Assembly (NCBI GenBank): GCA_902773395.1
Contig: CACYEJ010000128.1
Span: forward strand, 1-6,121
DNA length: 6,121 nucleotides
From: an uncultured Ruminococcus sp.
Lineage (GTDB): Bacteria; Bacillota_A; Clostridia; Oscillospirales; Acutalibacteraceae
Reading direction: 5' to 3'
This document shows, one piece after another, positions 1-5,078 of this stretch (within the stretch, counting starts at the first letter, position 1; every line of letters begins with the position of its first letter). Position numbers and translations under genes: made by a program. The notes under the pieces were generated by a model that was not told the DNA's origin, ran no database searches, and saw only the letters and a program-made list of their open reading frames with translations.

Positions 1-86
1 CCGGTGTGATGGAATTGGCAGACGTAGTGGACTCAAAATCCACCGGTAGCGATACCGTGCCGGTTCGAGTCCGGCCACCGGCACCA
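1..86 (+). tRNA. tRNA-Leu (anticodon CAA), missing the first base
   Basis: Class II tRNA that reads UUG leucine codons. The anticodon stem is GTGGA (27-31) paired with TCCAC (39-43), enclosing the loop CTCAAAA with anticodon CAA at 34-36. A long variable arm (CGGTA 44-48 with TACCG 53-57) is typical of leucine tRNAs. The T arm is GCCGG/CCGGC (59-63, 71-75) around TTCGAGT. The 3' acceptor strand CACCGGC (76-82) needs a 5' partner GCCGGTG, and the window opens with CCGGTG, so the first G lies one base outside. Discriminator A is at 83 and CCA is encoded at 84-86. The tRNA's promoter lies outside the window. Confidence 0.97.
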
Positions 87-88
87 GG

Positions 89-122
89 AAGCACTTGCAT
101 AATTTTTTGCAAGTGCTTTTTT
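89..122 (+). terminator. Intrinsic terminator of the tRNA-Leu transcript
   Basis: A perfect 11-bp inverted repeat AAGCACTTGCA (89-99) / TGCAAGTGCTT (108-118) with an 8-base loop is followed by a run of T (117-122) and a second T run a few bases later. It begins three bases after the tRNA CCA end, so it should release the tRNA precursor and insulate luxS from upstream transcription. Confidence 0.93.
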
Positions 123-173
123 GCTTTTTTGATAATTTTTAAAATGGAATAAAATAATAGCTGTAAATTTCGA

Positions 174-200
174 CCGCTGACTTGACGTTGGCGGCTTTTT
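174..200 (+). other. Hairpin with T run overlapping the luxS promoter
   Basis: Bases 174-181 pair with 187-194 (8 bp, including two G-T wobbles) around a 5-base loop, followed by five T (196-200). It has the shape of a weak intrinsic terminator and could stop read-through from the tRNA unit or act on a longer leader from an upstream promoter. Because the -35 box of luxS is embedded in it, the dyad could equally be a protein-binding site or chance. Confidence 0.35.
178..192 (+). repeat. 15-base dispersed repeat, copy 1 (luxS promoter)
   Basis: TGACTTGACGTTGGC matches the copy at 4145-4159 at 14 of 15 positions (A versus T at the eighth base). It covers the -35 box of the luxS promoter. The function is unknown: shared operator, remnant of a small repeated element, or coincidence. 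Confidence 0.5.
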
Positions 201-210
201 CGGTTATAGT
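182..210 (+). promoter_or_regulatory. Sigma-A-type promoter of luxS-mtnN
   Basis: The -35 box TTGACG (182-187) and -10 box TATAGT (205-210) are separated by 17 bases, and each box matches the consensus at 5 of 6 positions. The predicted start is near 217, giving a leader of about 33 bases, too short for a metabolite riboswitch. The -35 box sits inside the loop and 3' arm of a small hairpin (174-194) and inside a 15-base sequence that recurs at 4145-4159. A weaker alternative promoter (TTGATA 129-134, AATAAT 153-158) lies upstream, but such matches are common in AT-rich DNA. Confidence 0.72.
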
Positions 211-236
211 TAATATGTAGGATAAATATTTTGTTT

Positions 237-243
237 AGGGGGA
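237..243 (+). promoter_or_regulatory. Ribosome binding site that fixes the TTG start of luxS
   Basis: AGGGGGA ends six bases before the TTG at 250. There is no ATG or GTG in frame at suitable spacing, so this site decides the unusual start codon. Confidence 0.8.
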
Positions 244-249
244 TTATTT

Positions 250-717
250 TTGAGTGAAGTAAAGAAAATAGAAAGCTTCAAAGCTGATCATGATAAAATT
301 GTTCCGGGCATTTATATCTCACGAACAGACGGTGATTTGATTACATATGACCTGAGAACAAGAAAGCCTAACGGCGGCGACTATATGGATAACATAACAA
401 TGCACACCGTTGAGCATATGTTCGCAACATATGTAAGAAGCTCTGAGATAGGCGACAGCGTTATTTATTTTGGCCCTATGGGGTGTCAGACAGGTTTCTA
501 TCTGATTGTGAAAAGTGTTGAACCTCAGATTGTTTTGACAACTGTAAAAAAGGTTTTGCAGCAGATTATAGATCATAAGGGTGCTGTTTTCGGGGCAGAA
601 CGTAAGGAATGTGGCAATTATAAGAATCTTGCTCTTGAACCATGCGTGATAGAGTGCAAAAAATATCTTGAAGTTTTAAATAGTAAATTGGAGGTTGATT
701 TTAAGTATGATGAGTAA
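250..717 (+). CDS. luxS: S-ribosylhomocysteine lyase LuxS
   Basis: A cytosolic metalloenzyme that splits S-ribosylhomocysteine into homocysteine and 4,5-dihydroxy-2,3-pentanedione (DPD), the precursor of the signal AI-2. It is the second step of detoxifying S-adenosylhomocysteine. The 155 residues match the usual family length. Visible hallmarks are the metal-binding HTVEH motif (His52, Glu55, His56), the GPMGCQTGF loop carrying the catalytic Cys79, and ECGNY, where Cys121 is the third metal ligand; these correspond to His54, Glu57, His58, Cys84 and Cys126 of the Bacillus subtilis enzyme. No key residue is missing. The start is TTG, chosen because AGGGGGA lies six bases upstream and the N-terminal length fits the family. 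The 3' end overlaps mtnN by 11 bases, so the two consecutive enzymes of the pathway are probably translationally coupled. The promoter is at 182-210. Confidence 0.97.
   Translation: MSEVKKIESFKADHDKIVPGIYISRTDGDLITYDLRTRKPNGGDYMDNITMHTVEHMFATYVRSSEIGDSVIYFGPMGCQTGFYLIVKSVEPQIVLTTVKKVLQQIIDHKGAVFGAERKECGNYKNLALEPCVIECKKYLEVLNSKLEVDFKYDE
690..694 (+). promoter_or_regulatory. Ribosome binding site of mtnN inside luxS
   Basis: GGAGG lies within the last codons of luxS, 12 bases before the ATG at 707 and 15 before the ATG at 710. It abuts a TTG at 695 with no spacing, which argues against that TTG as the start. Confidence 0.65.
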
Positions 718-1411
718 AGTTGATATTGGTATCATTGGTGCTATGCAGGTGGAAATTGACGGGTTGAAAGCATTAATGGAAAATGAAGTAACCATTAATA
801 TCAGTGGCATTGAATTTGTTAAGGGTGAAATCCTCGGTAAGACAGTAGTTACTGCCGTTTGCGGTATTGGTAAGGTTTTCTCTGCTGTTTGTGCGCAGAC
901 TATGATTCTTGGCTTTAAGCCTGATGTAATCATAAACACAGGTGTTGCCGGTTCATTGTCGGACGAACTTTCCATAGGCGACATTGCAATTGCTGATAGA
1001 GTGGTTCAGCATGACATTGATACTACTGCTTTGGGTGATGAGCCGGGCTTAATTTCAGGATTAAATCTTGTGTACATTCCTACTGATACGAAGATCAGCT
1101 CCATTTTAATGGACAGCGTAGAGGAGTTAGGGCTGCATTGTGAGGTTGGCACGATAGCTACTGGTGACTGCTTTATCAATGACAACGAGAAAAAGCAGTC
1201 GATTATTGATAAATTCTCAGCCATTGCTTGTGAAATGGAGGGCGGTGCGATTGCCCAGGCATGCTATATTAATGACGTTCGATTCTCTATTATCAGAGCA
1301 ATTTCCGACGGCGGTGACGAGAACTCTCATACCGATTATTCGGCTTTTATGAAAAAGGCTGCTGAAACTTCAATAGAAGTTATTAAGATGTTTATTTCAC
1401 GTTGGAATTAA
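707..1411 (+). CDS. mtnN: 5'-methylthioadenosine/S-adenosylhomocysteine nucleosidase
   Basis: This enzyme (also called Pfs or MTAN) hydrolyses S-adenosylhomocysteine to adenine and S-ribosylhomocysteine, the substrate of LuxS encoded just upstream, and methylthioadenosine to methylthioribose. It is cytosolic, with a nucleoside phosphorylase-like fold. Read from ATG 707 it has 234 residues, a normal length. The N terminus carries IGIIGAM followed by QVE, placing Glu16 at the position of catalytic Glu12 of the E. coli enzyme. VIINTGVAGS, the CEMEGGAIA segment (Glu178, equivalent to Glu174 in E. coli) and RAISD (Asp201, equivalent to Asp197) are all intact. The start could also be ATG 710. The gene overlaps luxS by 11 bases and shares its promoter. 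No convincing terminator follows. The next gene has its own promoter about 75 bases downstream. Confidence 0.95.
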   Translation: MMSKVDIGIIGAMQVEIDGLKALMENEVTINISGIEFVKGEILGKTVVTAVCGIGKVFSAVCAQTMILGFKPDVIINTGVAGSLSDELSIGDIAIADRVVQHDIDTTALGDEPGLISGLNLVYIPTDTKISSILMDSVEELGLHCEVGTIATGDCFINDNEKKQSIIDKFSAIACEMEGGAIAQACYINDVRFSIIRAISDGGDENSHTDYSAFMKKAAETSIEVIKMFISRWN

Positions 1412-1484
1412 ATTAACAAAATTTAAACAAACTATGAATAAAATGTTATATTTTTCAGAAAAGGTTAAAGGTTTGTAGCTTTTC

Positions 1485-1513
1485 TTGATTTAATGCAATA
1501 AATATATTATAAT
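1485..1513 (+). promoter_or_regulatory. Sigma-A-type promoter of the LRR lipoprotein operon
   Basis: TTGATT (1485-1490) and a perfect TATAAT (1508-1513) are 17 bases apart. Transcription would start near 1520, leaving a leader of roughly 64 bases before the chosen ATG. The intergenic region 1412-1583 otherwise shows only AT-rich sequence and a weak 7-bp stem (1457-1463 with 1479-1485). Confidence 0.72.
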
Positions 1514-1567
1514 AAATTCAACTATAGTGATGTTTTGTGACTACATACTAAAAGTCGAATTCATCGA

Positions 1568-1572
1568 AAGGA
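1568..1572 (+). promoter_or_regulatory. Ribosome binding site that decides the start of the first LRR gene
   Basis: AAGGA lies 8 bases before a GTG at 1581 and 11 before the ATG at 1584. The overlapping ATG at 1572 is too close to use it, and the ATG at 1527 has no comparable site. Confidence 0.6.
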
Positions 1573-1583
1573 TGAACAGTGTG

Positions 1584-2744
1584 ATGAAATATGGAAAAAG
1601 AATAATTTGTGCTGCTGTGGCTGCTGGTATGCTGTTTTCTTTTGCGGGTTGTAAGGATAAGAATAACAAGAACAATGTAAATAGTTCTGTGAATTCTCCC
1701 GATCAGCCTACGCAGAATATGTCGGCAGTGGCTACAGGAGATGTGCCTTCAGGCGCATCCTACAAGATCGGAAATGTTAAGTTCAGTCAGAGCGATACTG
1801 AGCTTCAGCTTGGCGATGTTACGTTTACAGACGAGGATTTGGAATTTATCTCTACATGTACAAATCTTGAGTATTTTTGCGTGCTTTCCTCTAATTTGAC
1901 AGACCTTGAATTTTTGAGTGATTTGCCAAAACTGAAAACAGTAATTATCGGTACAAGCGATATGACAGATTTGAAATCACTTGCAGATGTGTCAACAATT
2001 GAAAATCTTTCTGTAATTAATGCTAATCTGAAAACATTGACAGGTTTGGAAAAGCTTACTAAGCTGAAAACAATTAATTTTACAAATAATCTTATCAACG
2101 ATATTACTGCTATTGAAAAGTGCCGTGACCTTGAGAGCATTAACCTTGAGTCGAATCTGATTACTGATATCGGACCTATTGCAAGCCTTAATCATCTAAA
2201 GGTGCTTAATCTTGGAAGCAATGCAATTTCCGACGGTGAGGTGCTTTCATCGCTCACAAGCTTGGAGGAGCTTAACATTGCTTGCAATACAGTGTCTGAT
2301 CTTTCGTTCCTTACAAGTCTTACCAGCTTGAAAAAGCTTGATATCAAGGCGATTAATCCTGAGGATAAGGACGTATTTATTGATCTTATTGAGCTTAAGG
2401 AGCTTGATGTTACAGACTCCAATCTTGAGCGTAATGATGTTGTTAAGCTTATGATACTTCTTCCAGAGTGTGAAGTTAAGAGTAACTTTATTATCACCGA
2501 TGAAGAGCTTAACCGTGGCCTTGAAGAAGATGAGGATACAGATACTGATGAGGAAGATACAGACAGCTCCGAGGACGAGTCTTCTCAAAATGAGGACGAT
2601 GAGTTAGGACTTGTAAGCGAGCCTGACGAGTATACTCCTGATGATATCGTTGATGATAACGACAACGATAATGACAATGACTACGATTACTATGAGTACG
2701 GTGACAGCAACGATTATACTAATGATTATGACGATTGGTATTGA
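1584..2744 (+). CDS. Leucine-rich-repeat lipoprotein with acidic Asp/Asn/Tyr tail
   Basis: A predicted secreted, lipid-anchored surface protein of 386 residues; specific function unknown. The N terminus (KYGKR, then a hydrophobic stretch to residue 22) ends in a lipobox-like SFAGC with Cys23 as the lipidation site; Phe at -3 is slightly atypical. A polar Asn/Ser linker follows (about 24-60). Residues 85-282 form nine consecutive repeats of exactly 22 residues, most beginning DL or DI, with the LxxLxxL and N-x-I/L pattern of SDS22/internalin-type LRRs. A cap containing LLPECEV closes the domain. Residues from about 310 onward are strongly acidic, with a Ser/Glu/Asp stretch, an alternating Asp-Asn run near 357-366 and a Tyr-rich end containing NDYTNDY. 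Bacterial LRRs of this class usually bind proteins or glycans; here that is only inference. The start was chosen because AAGGA sits 11 bases upstream and it places a signal peptide at the N terminus; GTG 1581 is a close alternative. It forms an operon with the paralogous next gene 27 bases downstream. Confidence 0.88.
   Translation: MKYGKRIICAAVAAGMLFSFAGCKDKNNKNNVNSSVNSPDQPTQNMSAVATGDVPSGASYKIGNVKFSQSDTELQLGDVTFTDEDLEFISTCTNLEYFCVLSSNLTDLEFLSDLPKLKTVIIGTSDMTDLKSLADVSTIENLSVINANLKTLTGLEKLTKLKTINFTNNLINDITAIEKCRDLESINLESNLITDIGPIASLNHLKVLNLGSNAISDGEVLSSLTSLEELNIACNTVSDLSFLTSLTSLKKLDIKAINPEDKDVFIDLIELKELDVTDSNLERNDVVKLMILLPECEVKSNFIITDEELNRGLEEDEDTDTDEEDTDSSEDESSQNEDDELGLVSEPDEYTPDDIVDDNDNDNDNDYDYYEYGDSNDYTNDYDDWY
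1836..2429 (+). repeat. Nine in-frame 66-base LRR units
   Basis: The LRR domain of the first lipoprotein is built of nine 22-codon units with no insertion or deletion between them. Consensus features in each unit are a leading Asp, leucines spaced as L-x-x-L-x-L, and a late N/S-x-I/L followed by Ser or Thr. DNA identity between units is modest, so these are old, diverged repeats rather than a recently expanded satellite. Confidence 0.85.
2652..2741 (+). other. Low-complexity Asp/Asn/Tyr tail-coding segment
   Basis: The last 30 codons of the first LRR lipoprotein encode almost only Asp, Asn, Tyr, Ser, Thr, Gly and Trp, including four Asp-Asn pairs in series. The DNA is a run of GAY, AAY and TAY codons with mixed third bases, so it is a diverged low-complexity stretch and not a perfect microsatellite. 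A disordered, strongly acidic, possibly calcium-binding tail is plausible. Confidence 0.8.
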
Positions 2745-2771
2745 TTGACAACTACTTTTTGAGGTGTATAT

Positions 2772-4127
2772 ATGAACAAGTCGCTAAAAATTATTTGCTC
2801 TGCTCTATGCGTAGCTATGATGCTTTCGCTTTTGACAGCTTGTAATAAGGAGAGCGAGCAGGAAACGGTTTCTTCTGAATGGTCACCGTCTTCGCTGCCG
2901 TCTGCCAGTACATCGTCTGTTAATACAAATGATGTGCCTGCAATAGAAAGCCCGCTTGCAAAAGAAGAATTTATTTTCGGCAACGTTTTCTTTAATAAGG
3001 CAGTTACTACGGTTGAGCTGTCAGATACTACAATTAGTTCGTTTGAACCTTTGATTGACTGTCCGTATCTTCAAACGCTCACGCTAAATAGCTGCGAAAT
3101 TAAGGATTTTTCTGGACTTAATTCTCTTACGCAAATTAGCGATTTGACAATTACAGATTGCAGCTTTGAAAATTTGAGCTACATCAGTGACCTTATTCAG
3201 TTACAATCCTTAGATATTTCCAATAATAATATTTCCGATATTATTAAGCTTAGCTCGCTTAAAAACCTTACTTCTCTTATGGTAACAGGAGGCGACTTGC
3301 AGTCAATTGGTGCTGTTAAGTATATGCCAAAGCTTCAAACGCTAAAGCTTGACATCAAAAGCTGTTCCGATTTATCTCCTCTTGACGGCTTGAAAAAGCT
3401 TAAAAATGTGTATTTGTATAGTGAGAAAGCAGACGATATTTCAAGCTTGGCTCAGTCTGTGGATATTCGTGAGCTTGAATTGAAAATGCCTAAGCTTGAA
3501 GATATTTCGGTTTTGGAGAATATGACATATTTGAGCAATTTAAAACTTGCAAATACTTCGATAAGTTCTGTAAGACCTATCAGAAATATTACAAATATGT
3601 TGACACTTGATGTTTCTAATACTCGTATAAGCGAGGTTTATTTCCTAAAGAGAATGACATTTATGGAAAGCCTTGATATCTCAGGAAATGAGATTTCAGA
3701 TTTTGAAAATCTCTATTTTTGTGAGAATTTAAAGTATCTTGATGTTGCCGATACTGGGATAACTAAATCAGAATATGAAGAGCTTGTAAATGCACTTCCG
3801 GAGGCTACGATTGTTTATAAGCATGATGATGTAATCTCAGAACTTACTGAGGAAACAGAATCTGAGAGTTCAGTTGAATCCGAAGACGAAACAGGAGAGT
3901 ATACAGAATCTCAGCCTTATGAAGATGTTGAGAGTAATACCACCAGACCTAGACGTCCAGGCAGTGAACAAACTCAGTCGCAGTATGATGTTCCTAATGA
4001 TGCAGGCAGTGAGAATGGCTACTGGTTCTTCAATGATTATACAAATGATTATTCCTTCTACGACTCGAACACCGGTATTACCTATAATAATGGTGAGAGC
4101 GGTCATTTTTACAGCGGTGAGGAATGA
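2772..4127 (+). CDS. Leucine-rich-repeat lipoprotein, tandem paralogue
   Basis: A predicted lipid-anchored extracellular protein of 451 residues; specific function unknown. The signal peptide ends in a textbook lipobox LLTAC, giving Cys24 as the lipidated residue, followed by a Ser/Thr/Glu-rich linker to about residue 62. Residues 90-331 are eleven uninterrupted 22-residue LRRs of the same SDS22/internalin type as the upstream protein, capped by a segment with NALPEATIV. The region before the LRRs (FGNVFF) and the cap resemble the upstream protein (IGNVKF, LLPECEV), supporting tandem duplication. The C-terminal 100 residues are Glu/Ser-rich, then contain a short basic patch RPRRPG and an aromatic end with NDYTNDY, identical to the upstream tail. 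Start ATG 2772 has GAGGTG five bases upstream. The gene lies 27 bases after the first LRR gene with no terminator between, and the terminator at 4178-4214 ends the unit. Confidence 0.9.
   Translation: MNKSLKIICSALCVAMMLSLLTACNKESEQETVSSEWSPSSLPSASTSSVNTNDVPAIESPLAKEEFIFGNVFFNKAVTTVELSDTTISSFEPLIDCPYLQTLTLNSCEIKDFSGLNSLTQISDLTITDCSFENLSYISDLIQLQSLDISNNNISDIIKLSSLKNLTSLMVTGGDLQSIGAVKYMPKLQTLKLDIKSCSDLSPLDGLKKLKNVYLYSEKADDISSLAQSVDIRELELKMPKLEDISVLENMTYLSNLKLANTSISSVRPIRNITNMLTLDVSNTRISEVYFLKRMTFMESLDISGNEISDFENLYFCENLKYLDVADTGITKSEYEELVNALPEATIVYKHDDVISELTEETESESSVESEDETGEYTESQPYEDVESNTTRPRRPGSEQTQSQYDVPNDAGSENGYWFFNDYTNDYSFYDSNTGITYNNGESGHFYSGEE
3039..3764 (+). repeat. Eleven in-frame 66-base LRR units
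   Basis: Eleven 22-codon LRR units run without a break in register (residues 90-331 of the second lipoprotein). Units near the middle (for example residues 178-243) fit the consensus less well than the ends, but the spacing is kept exactly. Compared with nine units upstream, the pair differ by two whole units. Confidence 0.82.
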
Positions 4128-4144
4128 TTTATAATAAACGGCAT

Positions 4145-4159
4145 TGACTTGTCGTTGGC
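4145..4159 (+). repeat. 15-base dispersed repeat, copy 2 (before the S66 gene)
   Basis: TGACTTGTCGTTGGC differs at one base from the copy at 178-192 in the luxS promoter. It is in the 104-base gap between the second LRR gene and the S66 gene, just upstream of the terminator hairpin. Confidence 0.5.
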
Positions 4160-4177
4160 TGAAATAAGTATTTTACT
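4149..4177 (+). promoter_or_regulatory. Weak candidate promoter of the S66-cohesin unit
   Basis: TTGTCG (4149-4154) and TTTACT (4172-4177) are 17 bases apart. Both match the consensus poorly, but they fall at exactly the same offsets from the 15-base repeat as the -35 and -10 boxes of luxS. An overlapping alternative is TTGACT (4144-4149) with TATTTT (4169-4174), spacer 19. Transcription from either would begin near 4181-4184, inside the 5' arm of the following terminator, and so would escape it. Confidence 0.35.
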
Positions 4178-4214
4178 CCCCGATACTTTGACGATAAGTA
4201 TCGGGGTTTTCTTT
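4178..4214 (+). terminator. Intrinsic terminator of the LRR lipoprotein operon
   Basis: A perfect 11-bp stem CCCCGATACTT (4178-4188) / AAGTATCGGGG (4196-4206) with a 7-base loop is followed by TTTTCTTT. It lies 50 bases after the second LRR stop codon and only 17 bases before the S66 start codon. An upstream copy of ATAAGTAT (4164-4171, also 4194-4201) could pair with part of the 5' arm, but with only 6 AT-rich pairs. Confidence 0.93.
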
Positions 4215-4231
4215 AACAGAAAGGAAGCTAT

Positions 4232-5074
4232 ATGTTTAATACAAAAAAGATTGGCATTGTTGCCTGCTCGAATGGGTTATCCACATATTCAAAGGAAAAT
4301 GTTGAAAACTTGTCCGGAATTCTAAACGATATATTTTTAGAACCTGTTTTCAGTGAATATATTTATGCTGATAAATCTATATTTCAAGGGAGTGCTTTGC
4401 AGAGGGCAGAGGCATTGATGAATTTTTATAATGATAATAAAATATCTGGAATATTTGATATTTCAGGTGGGGATATTGCTAATGAAATAATACCTTATCT
4501 TGATTTTAATATAATAGAAAAATCTCAAAAACAGTTTTGGGGTTACAGCGATTTAACAACTATTATCAATGCGATATACGCAAGAACCGGCAGAAGCTCA
4601 GTTTTGTATCAGGTTAGAAAAATCACAGAAAGTGAAGAACGCAAACAGGATTTTAAAGCCTATGTTTTAAATGGTGAGAATAAACTTTTTAATTTTCCAT
4701 ATGAATTTGTAAATGGCAGTAGTATGAACGGTGTGATAGTTGGGGGAAATATTCGCTGTCTGCTGAAGCTTGCCGGAACAGACTGTTTTCCGGATTTGAA
4801 CGGAAAAATACTGTTGCTTGAATCGTTGGGCGGTGGTGTTTTGCAGATGGTAACATATTTAAGCCAGCTAAAAATGATGGGAGCTTTTGAAAAAATTAGC
4901 GGAATTATGCTTGGAACATTTACAAAGCTGGAAGAGTCAGCCGGAGCGGATAGTATTATATCATTAGTAAAACAGTTTGCCGGAGAACTTCCTGTCGCAA
5001 AAACTCAGTATATAGGGCACGGCTGTGATTCTTATGCGGTGGAGATAGGTAAATATTATTCTTTTATGAGATAG
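4232..5074 (+). CDS. Peptidase S66 family protein (LD-carboxypeptidase-like)
   Basis: Family S66 enzymes are Ser-Glu-His hydrolases. LdcA members remove the terminal D-Ala from cytosolic murein tetrapeptides during peptidoglycan recycling, and MccF members cleave microcin C7-type compounds. The 280 residues lack a signal peptide, so a cytosolic location is expected. Visible motifs are IGIVACSNG at the N terminus, DISGGD (76-81), the nucleophile motif GYSDLT with Ser106, GVIVGGNIRCLLKLAGT (167-183), KILLLES with Glu197, and YIGHG with His263, so the whole triad is present. The family's usual AKGGYG-like motif is represented here by the divergent SGGD. Start ATG 4232 has AAAGGA six bases upstream. 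The gene follows a strong terminator and sits 4 bases before the cohesin-like gene, with which it is probably co-transcribed. LdcA-type recycling is the likelier role, but the sequence alone does not exclude an MccF-like one. Confidence 0.88.
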   Translation: MFNTKKIGIVACSNGLSTYSKENVENLSGILNDIFLEPVFSEYIYADKSIFQGSALQRAEALMNFYNDNKISGIFDISGGDIANEIIPYLDFNIIEKSQKQFWGYSDLTTIINAIYARTGRSSVLYQVRKITESEERKQDFKAYVLNGENKLFNFPYEFVNGSSMNGVIVGGNIRCLLKLAGTDCFPDLNGKILLLESLGGGVLQMVTYLSQLKMMGAFEKISGIMLGTFTKLEESAGADSIISLVKQFAGELPVAKTQYIGHGCDSYAVEIGKYYSFMR

Positions 5075-5078
5075 CAAG

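Noticed and set aside
1..86. tRNA gene as an integration site with a mobile element downstream
   Set aside because: No integrase gene and no recognisable repeat of the tRNA 3' end in the window; the following genes are housekeeping or surface genes.
211..249. SAM or SAH riboswitch in the luxS leader
   Set aside because: The predicted leader is only about 33 bases, too short for any known aptamer of these classes.
695..706. TTG at 695 as an earlier mtnN start
   Set aside because: It directly abuts the GGAGG ribosome site with no spacing; ATG 707 fits the family N terminus and leaves a workable 12-base spacing.
1457..1485. Possible terminator after mtnN
   Set aside because: The 7-bp stem AGAAAAG/CTTTTCT is AT-rich, has a 15-base loop and no T run after it.
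1527..1583. Earlier ATG starts (1527, 1572) for the first LRR gene
   Set aside because: The extra residues put charged and polar sequence before a complete signal peptide, 1527 lies close to the predicted transcription start, and 1572 overlaps the ribosome site.
1805..2588. Long antisense open frames across the LRR genes
   Set aside because: They are shadows of the repeat-coding strand with low-complexity Ser/Leu/Ile translations and no ribosome sites.
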